DNA from: Agrostemma githago
Taxonomy: Eukaryota > Streptophyta > Magnoliopsida > Caryophyllales > Caryophyllaceae
Direction: 5' to 3'
Assembly: GCA_958450325.1 (NCBI GenBank)
Contig: CAUDLW010000092.1
Coordinates: forward strand, 1-64,000
DNA: 64,000 nt
The notes under the pieces are model-generated. The model worked only from the letters and a program-made list of their open reading frames with translations. It was not told where the DNA came from and did not search any database. The position numbers and the translations under genes are program-made. Positions 12,025 through 23,493 of this stretch are shown here, piece after piece. How positions within the stretch are numbered: the stretch's first letter is position 1; each line of letters opens with the position of its first letter.

Positions 12025-12847
12025 CTTTTGTTTGTCAATTTAATTTTGGATGTTTAGTTGTGTGCAATCTTGATGAAGCAATTATTTCTTTTAATTCACA
12101 GTAAGTCTCTGAATTAATGTTCCTAACTACTTACTTGAACAGTACAAAACTACATATATACCGATGATCCTTTATATTATAATATGTGCACGATTATTAA
12201 ACGTCGGTAACTTGCTGATTATAATCTGCGATGGTTGTCCAGTTTGAAATTTGTCGTCAGTATACGCAATCCCTTACGTACATTAACCTCTCAACTACCA
12301 TGTCCAGCAGATTATTTAGTAGACGTTCCAGTCATCTACTCCATTTAATACATAAACTTATCGAGATAGACGGTGTTCAACATGAAACTTATCGAGATTG
12401 AAATTTACTGACTCCGTACTCAATTTTGTATGTAATTAATACTCACTAAATTTTCGTTACACTCCAATTTAGTAGACGTATCATTAATTTACTCGCACCC
12501 ATGTATTTAACCAATTACACCATGCAATTTTAACACCCCGAGTCACTCTCTGTGGTCGCTTCTTTGACCTTCCGAATGTACTGAACCACGCAGCGTATCT
12601 TACTTATAATACATTCTATTAATAATATATATATTTTGTCCTCCTAAATTGTTTTTTTGAAAATATGCACAAAATGTAATTAACATCCACATTAGATTTA
12701 GATAATATTGTCGACTATTTATTAAAGTTCGTTACGTCGCCCCCACTCGCTATATATTCTTCTTATTGCACTTCAGTAACTGTAATCAGTAACTTATTTT
12801 TACAACGCAATGTTACCAATTAACCACCAATTATGTAACGCAATATT
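12025..12847. other. AT-rich non-coding DNA
   Basis: No reading frame, terminal repeat or known motif stands out here. Confidence 0.5.
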
Positions 12848-13553
12848 ACCAACCAACTACAGTAATTCAACAATCCGAGTTATTGCAGATGTTAACTGGT
12901 AGATGCCTCCGAGACATCAACTAAATAACCAAAATCGATAACCATCGTTTTCATTCTTTACCACACATACTCCTCTCAGTCCTCTGTCTATGAACCATAA
13001 CAGATTGGGTGTACTGATCATATCGACTACTATTCTAACAAATTGGGGGTACTGATCATATCGACTGAACTGGAAGTCATTCACCAAAAATTGAGGGATT
13101 ACTAACTACAGATCAGCACTACCAAGGACAGCTACGCCAAACCCATCGTTAACATTCATACCATAATCAGTTCGTTCCAAAATGTTCTTAATATAATACA
13201 CAATTAGTCGATATGTGCACTATCACCAACCAACTACAGTAATTCGACAATCCGAGTTATTGCAGATGTTCACTGGTAGATGCCTCCGAGACATTAACTA
13301 AATAACCCAAATCGATAACCACTGTTTCCATTCTTTACCACACCAACTCCCCTGTCTATGAACCCTAACAGAATCTGTATACTGATCATATCCACTAATG
13401 TTCTAACAAATTAGGGGTACTGATCATTTCTACTAAACTGGAAGTCAGTCAACAAAAATTGCATGCATACTCACAACTGATCAGTACTACCAAGGACATC
13501 TACTTCAAATCCGTAGTTAACATTCATACCATAATTAGTTCGTTCCAAAATGT
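12848..13553. repeat. Two-copy tandem duplication, offset 377 bp
   Basis: Copies at about 12848-13185 and 13225-13553 share nearly all their sequence, for example ACCAACCAACTACAGTAATT and CCGAGTTATTGCAGATGTT. Each copy also has a short inner repeat with GTACTGATCAT. No coding content is seen. Confidence 0.85.
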
Positions 13554-13714
13554 AACTGATTAATAACTACAGTACGATATATCCATAGTTGGATTAGAGT
13601 ATTTAATTACAATCCGAATTAATAGTAAGTGTATATGCACAAAACCAGAATAGAAAAATTCATATTCCTGCAAAATAACATCCATATGCTTGGGTTCCCG
13701 ATCACTTACCTGGA

Positions 13715-14430
13715 CCATCTTTTCAAGGGTAGAAGTTGGGGTAAATCACTACTAAATCTGCCACAAGGCCTCCATACAGATCTCATAGTGGCAGATATCC
13801 GTCAAATCCGCCAAATATCCTCCATCTCCCCTCAATGTCAGGGGAACCACCCTGTAGTTAGGGATGGCAACAGATCTGGGATCCGATCTGGATCCGCAAG
13901 ATCCGATCCGCACGGATCGGATATGGATCCTAAATTTTGAGATTCATTGGATATGAATCCGGATCTGGATCCGCTATTTTTAAACGGATCTGGATCTGGA
14001 TCTTAATAATTAAATCCGGATCTGAATCTGCAAATCCATTTTATTAAAAAATTAACAATAATAAAGAACTTAGAACTTTAAGTTGTGTTTTTTTGGTTAT
14101 TTCTAAGACTTTTTTCTTTTATTTTATTAATCTTTGATTATGAATCTTTATATTCGATTTTATTTATAAAATTATGAAAATTAATATGGTCGCAAATACG
14201 TATTAATTAAAAAATTTGCAGAATTTAAGTAAAAAATTGGATCCGCGGATCCGGTCCAGATCCGGCGGATCTGGATCTGGATCTACATTTTTGGGATTCG
14301 TCAGATCCGGGCCGGATCCGGATCCGCTACTAAGAGTGTGGATCTGGATCTGGATCCATGTGGATCCGGTCTGTTGCCATCCCTACCTGTAGTCCGTGTG
14401 GCTGGACAGATATTGGTCATCCATGTAACA
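13715..14430 (-). pseudogene. XS-domain-like gene fragment, copy 2, split by a MITE
   Basis: Minus-strand reading gives DDQYLSSHTDYRVV on the far side of the hAT MITE (13859-14385) and ICHYEICMEAL, then IYPNFYP in another frame, on the near side. These match the C-terminal blocks of copy 1. The upstream part of the domain is missing at about 14430, where LTR-like sequence begins. Confidence 0.5.
13859..14385. mobile_element. hAT-type MITE rich in GGATCC
   Basis: The terminal inverted repeats TAGGGATGGCAACAGATC / GGTCTGTTGCCATCCCTA are flanked by a perfect 8-bp TSD CCTGTAGT (13851-13858, 14386-14393), as in the hAT superfamily. Both subterminal regions are packed with GGATCC and GGATCTGGATC units, and the centre is AT-rich. 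There is no transposase, so it is non-autonomous. Confidence 0.93.
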
Positions 14431-15071
14431 CTGATGCGTGTCGTAATCGCAGTCAAAATTAAATTTATATTCACTTACAAGACTCTAGCTAACTAGTAGT
14501 AAAGCAAGTAAGGGTCGAACCCACAGGGACGAATAATACTATCTCATATTAATTTAATATTATTTATATAGTTATATAAGTATAAATATAAGAATGGGGG
14601 GTTGTTTGGGTTGTTTTTATACTAAACTAACTAACTAAAATTAAATAAATAAACTAATAATACTAATAATCGCAATAAAAGGTAGAAAGTTCTTATAATG
14701 AATAAATAGGAGATATGTAATTTTCTATAGATGTCGGGTAAATTCATCAATTCACTTAATTAATTATCGGATGGATTAGTTAATCGGTTAATCCTTGAAC
14801 GCAAGTAAATTAACAATTTTATCTCTCTGACTCATTAAACCCGTGAACGCACGCAAGTTTAATCCTAACCAATTTATCAAATTAACCATGAACGCATGAA
14901 TCAAATCAATAAATTAAGTAGCTTTAAGATCACTAATCTGTTGAATAAAATATAACCAGAACGCTGCAATTATATCTGACTCAACTACTACACAAGATTC
15001 TAGCAATTAAGATTAGACCAGCAAGCTGCAACTTAACCAAAATCCTCTATCCACTAAAAGAATAACTCCCT
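14431..15071 (+). repeat. Fragment of another LTR family
   Basis: It begins TGATGCGTGTCGTAATCGC and contains AAGGGTCGAACCCACAGGGA, a phrase typical of plant Ty3/gypsy LTR starts. It is interrupted by the solo LTR at 15072. No partner LTR was seen. Confidence 0.4.
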
Positions 15072-17447
15072 TGTAGACACCCACATTTGGCCGTTAGGTG
15101 TCTATAGCAGTTTTCAAAAAACACCCGATGATGATCGGACGCAAACATGCTTTAATATACTCGAATATGGGCTCAAAATCGTTAGTTCTTGGCTTGGGTT
15201 TTTTACGGAGTACAAATCTCATAAAACCGACCTCAAGTTCAGGCCAAGTGGGTCATTTCCAATCAAATAAGACTAATTTGGGTCAAAACCGACACCGAAA
15301 ACAAAACCGACTTTTAGCAACCGGGTCAAACCCCGGTCAAAGCTGGTCCGAGACGCAAATCAGTCGCACAAAATTCCGAGAATCCAATTCAAAATCAAAA
15401 ACTACAAAATATCAGTTGCTTAAAGAGAACCAAACCTATTCAATTTAGGATAAAATCTCTTCCTATAATTCTATCCCAAACCGGGGTATTTTCTTATAAA
15501 TACCCCACCTCCCTCAACACAATACACAACTTTTCATCCTACAACTTTTACCCATCACAACTTTTACACACCTACTACTCTTCAACCCTAGCATCTAGCA
15601 AACCGACAACCTTAAACCACCATAACTCATCTACATAATCTCGATACTCCCGTGCCTGAGCCACAACAAGACGATCGAGTTCCATACCGAGAATACGAAG
15701 CATGTAGGTTGAGGGTGCAAATAATCCCGTTCTTCTCTCTTTCTCTTCTCTTCTCGCGTCATCTTCCGCGTCTTCTCTCGTCTCTTTTTTTCATTTTTTT
15801 TTCTAATATCGTTAATATTTCTAATATCAAAACACCTTAAAATATTCGCCTATTCGTGTCGAATACAAGGGATGACGGGATAAGGAAATCCGAATATACA
15901 AGGGTATTGCACCCGATGTTGCCGGTCGCTTATCCCGACACCCCAAGTATTTGATTGTTGAAGCGAATCAACATCAACAAGATCGTTTTTTTTATTGCGT
16001 CGCTAGTATCGTTTTAATATTTACGTCATCATTAAAATCGCACATTCATCAATTTCTAAAACTACCTCAAATCAAGCTCGTTTAAAGACGATATTCGCAT
16101 TAGACCCTTCTAATCCTTTTACGAGTAGTAACAGTGGTGGAGCCCTCTCGGGGAGCCCCGCCTTAAACACTCAAAGGTATGATGAGATCGCAAATACTTC
16201 TCTTCAAACGCGTCCGATTCCCTTTTTAAGGTTAGACCGAAACCTGTTGATGCAAATCAAACATCACATAATCCGCAAGGATTAATTATGATGTCGTGAC
16301 GCGGAGGTAATCGATTTTCGCTCTAATCAAGCAAATAATAAAAATCATCATTCTAAGGATGCGATACCGACTTCATAGTCAAATATCAAATCTAACGGAA
16401 TCAATCAAAAAAGCTAAAACAGCCCTCCATGCGAGTCGCGCGGAGGTCATGCGAGTCGCGCGGATCTCATGCAAGTCGCACGATGTTCATGCAAGTCGCG
16501 CGGTTGCCTGGAAATTGCAACACAAAAGGGATTATTTTGTCCTAGTTCAATTTTAAACAACTTATAACATCTTTTCTAAAATTCACTCTAAATATTGGAT
16601 ATTGGTTCCATAACTGAGTATCGAATATGACAAGTATTGAAAGTTAAGTCGAGTATAAATTATACAATATTTCTACGCTATTTAATAAATTATCGATTTA
16701 AAAATTAAAAGCATCATCAAATACTTTCATGACCTCGGTCAAACACGTGCCAAGTCAATCACGTGTCTTACTCTTTTCAAAATCATGCATCATGTCATTT
16801 ATGTCGCTCTATATTATTTGCAAACCGTTATTACCGTTACTAACTTGTTTGTTCGTGTTTTAGCGATTTATTTCCGTTGTTGTTTGTTTTATTGTACTAA
16901 AACGAACCTCGCATGCTAAATACAACCTTGATATTTAAATTAATTGCATTAAATCGACATAGCAACTTATTCAAATCTTCGCATGTTTAGTCAAAATATT
17001 GTTTGCATATCATTCAATCGAATTACTAACGCGCGTATTTTAAAATCAAACGATATCTTAGTAAAGGTCGCTAAGTGCGGGCGGGGTTGGGTGTTCTTTG
17101 TGAATTTCCCAACACGTACCCTCACTCCTTACTCAGAACCGTGGTTTCCGGATGTTCGAAACCATTGGCGCACGAGAGTCATTCAATACGCGGTATCCGA
17201 TAATGTCGGTATCGGTATCGCAATAAAAAGGGACGTACCCAATAAACTCTGAGATCCAAATGGGCCGTACTTTGTGCACGGCCCACCAAGATATAGAGTG
17301 GGTTCGAATGGGCCCGAACTCCCACAATGTTCGGTGGCGACTCCATTTCGATTTAAATTTCAATCCGAGATCCATCTCACATGAGATTGATTCGCCTCCC
17401 CAAACCCGCGCGTGGCCGCATCGGGGTGGACCTATGTCATGTCCACA
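15072..17447 (+). mobile_element. Solo LTR, Tat/Ogre type, plus orientation
   Basis: A 2376-bp LTR runs TGTAGACACC...GTCCACA with perfect TSD TCCCT (15067-15071, 17448-17452). TATAAATA lies at 15495-15502. Instead of the palindromes of the copy at 7871 it has four 20-bp-spaced units of the type CATGCGAGTCGCGCGG at 16428-16503. Confidence 0.93.
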
Positions 17448-17452
17448 TCCCT

Positions 17453-17656
17453 ATGAAAATTTTCCCTCCAAATGCTCAATCTTATTTATGGAAACAATTA
17501 ATAATAGTAATTCCTATAAAATTATATACAAATTAAATGCAAATAATTCAAATACTACAGTATTAACATTTACAATTGTACGACATTGTAAACAACTACG
17601 GAGTATAAGTAGTATTAGCTTCATAAACGATATAATCATTAAGATTTATAAATTTA
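17453..17656. other. AT-rich non-coding DNA
   Basis: Short AT-rich spacer with no feature that can be supported, apart from an isolated ACTACGGAGTATAAG near 17595 that resembles a MITE end. Confidence 0.4.
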
Positions 17657-17924
17657 TACTTCTCCGTTCAAGTTCAAGCTACCCATATTCGTTTTTCGGA
17701 CGTTCAAGTCCAAGCTTACCATTTCCATTTTAGTGATTATTTTAATATTAAACAAATAATTTAGACCTTACATATTATATTTAAAAAATGTCATTATTTA
17801 CACTACGTTTAATAATAAACAAATAATTAACCTTTACACATTTGTATCTTTAATAATAAAGAATCGGTTTCTTAAAACTTGTGCTAAAAGCAAATAGGTA
17901 ACTTCGAATTGAACGAAGGGAGTA
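17657..17924. mobile_element. Stowaway-like MITE
   Basis: Inverted ends CTTCTCCGTTCAAGTTC and CTCCCTTCGTTCAATTC (read inward) are bordered by TA on both sides. About 268 bp, AT-rich inside, no coding capacity. Confidence 0.7.
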
Positions 17925-18512
17925 TTACTATTCGCTTCATGATCATGAAAAAAATAAACAAAAATATACGTACATTTCATTACATTATTAATTTATCTCA
18001 ATTAGTTTCAAGTTTCAATTTTATTTCTCAAATTAAAAGTTAGGACAAAAATATTAAAATAAGTACGAGTACTACGTAATACATAAAAAAAATACATCAG
18101 CAACTGAAATATATCGTGCAAGTATGCACGAGACTATACTAGTTATTATTTATCCAACAATCGATTCATGAATACAATTGAGTTGACCAAACAAAATTAA
18201 TAAATACGAATCAGATAGTCAAATAATGAATCTTATATAAATATCCAACAAACTAATTAATCAGTCAAAACGATATCATAATCTCATAAACCTTAACATC
18301 AATAGTCAATTACATACTCCAATTGAAAATTACTTTAAACTAAAAGTAATAACAGTAAAAATAAGATAAAGATTAGAAAAGCTCATAAAAATAGGAACGA
18401 AATTTGATTAGAACGGAGTCGGAACGAAGTCGAAACGTCGTCTCCGTCTTTTCTTTGGTCTGTCTTCTGCGTCTTCCTCTGTTCCGGTGTGTTCCCCTGT
18501 TCTTCCTCTTTT
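17925..18512. other. Non-coding DNA ending in a pyrimidine-rich stretch
   Basis: AT-rich, then CT-rich from about 18430. The CT-rich part continues at 23494, so the two pieces were contiguous before the Tat element inserted. Confidence 0.5.
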
Positions 18513-18517
18513 CTCTC

Positions 18518-19193
18518 TGTGGACATGACATAGGTCCACCCCGACGCGGCGAAGCGCGGGTTTTGGGGAGGCGATAGAATTTCCATATGAGATGGATCGA
18601 ATAGAATTTTAAATCGAAGTAGGAGTCGCCACCGAATTTTATGGTTATTCGGAACCATTCGAACCCACTCTATGTCGTAGTGGGTCATACTTAAAGCCTG
18701 ACCCATTTCCGATGTAAGAGTTTATTGGGTTCGTCCCTTAGCATATCGATACCGATGCCGACTGGGCGGTTAATCGTATATTGAATGACTCTCGTTGCCA
18801 ATGGTTTCGGACATCCGGAAACCACGGTTCTGAGTAAGGGGTGAGGGTACGTGTTGGGAAGTTCAGCGAGAACACCCAACCCCGCCCGCACTTAGCGGCC
18901 TTTACTAAGATATCGTTCGGTTTTGTGTACACGCGTTAGTTCGACGATGAAATGATATGCAGAGATTATTTTCCTAAGACATGTGAGGAAAAATAAATAA
19001 ATGGGTTGCTAAGTCATTTAATGCTCGTTTAAACTACTAACGTCAAAGTTATTTTAGCATGTGAAGTTCGTTTTAGTCTAATAAAACGATAAAAAGAAAA
19101 TATGAGAACAATTTCCTACAAACACGAGAAAACGGGTTAGTAACGATGAATAGGAAATAAATATATTAAATCGAGAAAATAAGAATTAATCGA
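18518..19193 (-). repeat. 3' LTR remnant of the Tat element
   Basis: Matches 21105-21780 almost base for base, then stops matching after GAAAATAAGAATTAATCGA. Confidence 0.88.
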
Positions 19194-19195
19194 GT

Positions 19196-19693
19196 CTAAT
19201 TCCGAGCGAACTCTGTTGCGACGTCGTCCCAAGTCTTGTACTTCTTGGAATCGAGCCTGTAATACCAGGCTTTTGGATGCTTCTCAAGGGAAGAAGCAAA
19301 GAGATGCTTGAACATGTTGGACTTAACCCCTTTAAGGGCCATGAACTCCTTGAAAGCCCGGATATGGTGGACCGGGTCTTCAGTACCCTCGAACATTGGT
19401 AGACCCGTCAGGTTGAGATTGGCGGGTAGTTCATCGGTCAGTGGGGTGTAGGTCCTAGCATTCTCCGTATGGATGGAGCTTTGGGTTGTCATATGGACCT
19501 GTTCCTGCAGTTTGTGGACTGCGCTGGCCAATTCGGCTAAAGGCCCAGTAGTATCGACATTGCCACTAGGAGTTCCCTGCTCTATGGCACTTACCCGGGT
19601 GAGGATGGCGATCTGGTCTTCCCGCATTTTCCTCAATTGGTCTTGGATTTGGGCCAACGAGGTGGTCAATTCATCTATGGCTTTTTGTGTCAT
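19196..19693 (-). pseudogene. Tat-type gag fragment
   Basis: A start at 19693 opens a 165-residue frame: a coiled-coil-like N-terminus (LAQIQDQLRKMREDQIAIL), then a gag domain with FEGTEDPVHHIRAFKEFMAL, LFASSLEKHPKAWYYRL and TWDDVATEF. This is the Ty3/gypsy gag pattern of Tat/Ogre elements. The frame runs into LTR sequence at 19193, so the C-terminal half of gag is missing. A functional capsid is not expected. Confidence 0.85.
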
Positions 19694-21082
19694 GGCTCGA
19701 GTGTAGGGCGGCCTGTCTGTAAGAATACCGCGTAATCAGGAAGGTTGCTTCGGAACTTGAATACACCAAGGCATAGGAAATAGCGTGGGAGGAGAGACGA
19801 CTCCAGTTTGACTCGGGTTAGACTCTCCTAAGACAAATGTGTAGAGTACGATTCTCGGAGTGACTGTGATTAATCGCTCCATCGGAGAATATCCCCCAAG
19901 TGAGACTAAGGACTCAGATAGGACTCAGATGGTGTGACATCTAAGTGACTCGAAAGTGGGGTACGTGAGACACGTGTAAGACAAGACCCTTAGAGCAACC
20001 GTGATTGGTCACTCTACTAAAGGGTAGCCCCCGAGTGGGACTGAAGACTTTGTTAAGACTCGAGTGTCGGACGAGTGACCCTTAGATGTAAGGATCACGA
20101 ACCTTTTGTTATAAGGCTATGCCTTGTAAATGGTTGACTCTGAAAGGACACCTAGACGGGTGACTCGTGGACGGTGGGCTTTCCTTAGGATTCGGCAAGT
20201 GGGCCTAGTCCCGTTCGAAGGAAGGTCTACGTGAGAATTCCCCAGACTTTAGACTCGAGTGTGTAAACGGGCTTTCCTTTGTAGGAGTTGGTCCTACGAA
20301 GGTGGGCCGTGCCTTGACAAGTAAGGCGGACTGGGATGGGGTGGAAACTCGTGATATAAGATCGACGGAGTTTCGACGCTATAGACTCTTACAACCTATG
20401 ACAAGACCCGACACTGATAAATACGGGAAGTCCTAAGAAGAAGAGGATTTTGAAAAGAGAATTTGGGTTTGAAAATCGAGCAAAAGTCGGATTGGAAGAC
20501 CCGATTTTTTTTGAAAACCAAGAAAGAGGTTATCGGGCCGAGATTTCGGGCTTTTTTTTTTGAAAAGGTTTGGACAGCATACCGGCTAAAAATAAGCTAT
20601 TTTGAGTCAAAATCATAAGTCCTAAATTCGGCAGCTTTCCGGGTTTTGAAAAAAGTAAATGGGTTTGAAAAGATGTAAGTTTTTGAAAAATGATGGTTTT
20701 TAAAAAAAGACCAAAGAAGATCAAGTAGCATGTAGTCATTGAAACAGTATAACGACGCCATGTATGCTCTTAGTCTAAGTCTCGGTCGGTCTAATAGGGT
20801 CTATACCAACAACGATGGCTTTCTCGTACTGAGGACGGACTCCCTAAGCCGAGTGGGTCTTAGGACATGCCGCAAAACCTAAACGAGTTCCGCCATTGAA
20901 GTCTTTAGTGCATCCAAGTGGGAATGCACCGTGGTATAGTGGGACGTCGGTCACAAGTAACCGGCCCGGGATAGAACGGGGTTATGCATGAACCATTGAA
21001 CTAAAACGTGTACATTACTAATCGAACAATTTCTTTTCGAGTCTCACCCTGAGGATGCCGATGGTAAGTGACACATCAATTA
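19694..21082 (-). other. 5' UTR of the Tat element
   Basis: Sequence between primer site and gag. It has no long frame. It contains repeated GAGTG/CACTC-rich phrases and imperfect duplications (compare 19845-19915 with 19985-20055). Confidence 0.6.
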
Positions 21083-21103
21083 TTCCCCAGCGGAGTCGCC
21101 AAA
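21083..21103 (-). other. Primer binding site, tRNA-Arg type
   Basis: The minus strand next to the LTR reads TTGGCGACTCCGCTGGGGA. Ogre/Tat elements are known to use tRNA-Arg with this kind of site. This sets the orientation of the whole LTR family. Confidence 0.85.
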
Positions 21104-21104
21104 T

Positions 21105-23488
21105 TGTGGACATGACATAGGTCCACCCTGACGCGGCGAAGCGCGGGTTTTGGGGAGGCGATAGAATTTCCATATGAGATGGATCGAATAGAATTTTAAA
21201 TCGAAGTAGGAGTCGCCACCGAATTTTATGGTTATTCGGAACCATTCGAACCCACTCTATGTCGTAGTGGGCCATACTTAAAGCCTGGCCCATTTCCGAT
21301 GTCAGAGTTTATTGGGTTCGTCCCTTAGCATATCGATACCGATGCCGACTGGGCGGTTAATCGTATATTGAATGACTCTCGTTGCCAATGGTTTCGGACA
21401 TCCGGAAACCACGGTTCTGAGTAAGGGGTGAGGGTACGTGTTGGGAAGTTCAGCGAGAACACCCAACCCCGCCCGCACTTAGCGGCCTTTACTAAGATAT
21501 CGTTTGGTTTTGTGTACACGCGTTAGTTCGACGATGAAATGATATACAGAGATTATTTTCCTTAGACATGTGAGGAAAAATAAATAAATGGGTTGCTAAG
21601 TCGTTTAATGCATGTTAAACTACTAACGTCAAAGTTATTTTAGCATGTGAAGTTCGTTTTAGTCTAATAAAACGATAAAAAGAAAATATGAGAACAATTT
21701 CCTACAAACACGAGAAAACGGGTTAGTAACGATGAATAGGAAATAAATATATGAAATCGAGAAAATAAGAATTAATCGAAATCTGAAAAATATTGTTAAA
21801 ACGCGGTTTTGTATAAAAAACGGAGTTCGAAAAAGAATAAAAAAAACGAAAAAAACGTGTTTGGGTCGTGAGCCGTGCGACTCGGCCGAGACGTGGCCGG
21901 GTCGCATGGCGGCCTGATTTCGATGACGGTTTTCGGAAAATTTTGGTTAAATCGCGTACGAATATCGCATAATTCGTACTCGATTCAATATTCTCGATAT
22001 TCGTTGTATTCGATAGTTGATTATCAAACATTTAGAATAGTTTTGGAAAAGATGTAAATTTAGAAATCGTTTCGTAAAATAATAAAAATAAACGAACGAA
22101 AAACTAAAAAAATAGAACCAGATCAGACTCGTGCGCGAGTCGCCTGGACCGGGCGCGACTCGCGTACGGGTCTGATTTTTTTATATATTTTTTGTGTTCG
22201 AAAATCGTTAATCGCGTACAAACATGAATTAATTTATACTCGGTCTATATTTTCGATATTCGTCGTATTCGATATTCGATTATGAAATCGATATCGAATA
22301 TTCGGAATGACTTTAGAAAAGGTTTTGAAAAAGTTTGTTTTTGAACGAAAAGATGTAAAAAAAGATTTTGAACGAAAAGTTGTAAAAAGATGTAACGATT
22401 TCGTCGAAAACTTAATATAATTCTTTTTGATACGATATTCGATTATATAGAATCGATATCATATTTTAAGAATATTCGATATATGAAAATAGTTTTTAAT
22501 AATATCGATATTAGAAAAAATAAAAAAGACCGACGAGACCCATAAAAACGAGAAGAAGAGAAGAGAAAAGAGAAGAGTCGGGTTTGATTTACACCCTCAA
22601 CCTACATGCTTTGTTTTCTCGGGATAAGGCTCGTCGGGAAGTGGCTTAGACTCGGGAGCGTCGAGATGATGAGGATGAGTTAAGGTGTATCGGTTTGGGT
22701 GGTTTGGGACGTCGGGTTTGGCCGGTTTCGTCGAGGTTTCGAGGCTTCGAAAGTGTCGGGATTTGCTGACTATCGGATTTGTGTATGTAAACCGGGTGTG
22801 GAGGCTGTTTTTTTGGTGTAACGGGTGTGTAAATACCGTGTATATTGGCTGGAAAAGCGAGGTCATTGATGTCCCTTTTGTGTTGGACGGGAGGTCCTAT
22901 TTATAGGGAGTTTCCGACCTTGGTTTAGGAGAGTTTGAATACCGCTTAGGATAGGAAATGTAGGAATTTGAGGGAAATAAGAATTCCGCTTTCTTGGCCA
23001 AGAAGAAAGGGAACACGGCTGACTTGAGGAGTGTTTGGCCGAGTGTTTTGCACTCGGTTGGGTACTTGAATCGATTTCCGGATAGAATTCCTACTTGAGA
23101 TCGAATTCTACCTTAAACGGAATTGTTTATTATTTTGTATGGCTGATTTTTGTAGTATCCGAGTTCAAACCGGATTGGTGGGGGTGACACGGCAGATTTT
23201 ATGCCTCGGAAAATATCTTTGACCGGGTTTTGACTCGGTCGCTAAAAGACGATTTTACCCCTGGTGACGGTTTCGACCCAAATTAGTGTTATTTGACTCG
23301 AAACGACCCACTGGGCCTGGATTTGAGGTTGGTTTTGTGAGATTTGTACTCCTTAAAATGTCTAAGCCAAATGTCCATAATTACAAGCCCATATCCGAGT
23401 CTATCAAAGCACGTTTACGTCCTATCATCATCGGGTGTTTGGCGGGAACTACTATAGACACCTGGCGGTCAAAATGTGGGTGTCTACA
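21105..23488 (-). repeat. 5' LTR of the Tat element
   Basis: 2384 bp. It has dyads CTCGGCCGAG (21881-21890), ACTCGTGCGCGAGT (22127-22140) and CGAGTG/CACTCG (23040-23056), and a minus-strand TATAAATA near 22895. Confidence 0.92.
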
Positions 23489-23493
23489 CTCTC

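Larger units (their letters stand above)
18518..23488 (-). mobile_element. Tat/Ogre-type retrotransposon with large internal deletion
   Basis: The element is flanked by TSD CTCTC (18513-18517, 23489-23493). On the minus strand the order is full 5' LTR (23488-21105), tRNA-Arg-type primer site, 5' UTR, and gag (19693-19196). At 19193 gag is joined directly to the last 676 bp of the 3' LTR (19193-18518). The rest of gag, all of pol, the polypurine tract and the first part of the 3' LTR are gone. The shared LTR parts are nearly identical, so the insertion is young, and the loss looks like illegitimate recombination. Confidence 0.88.
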
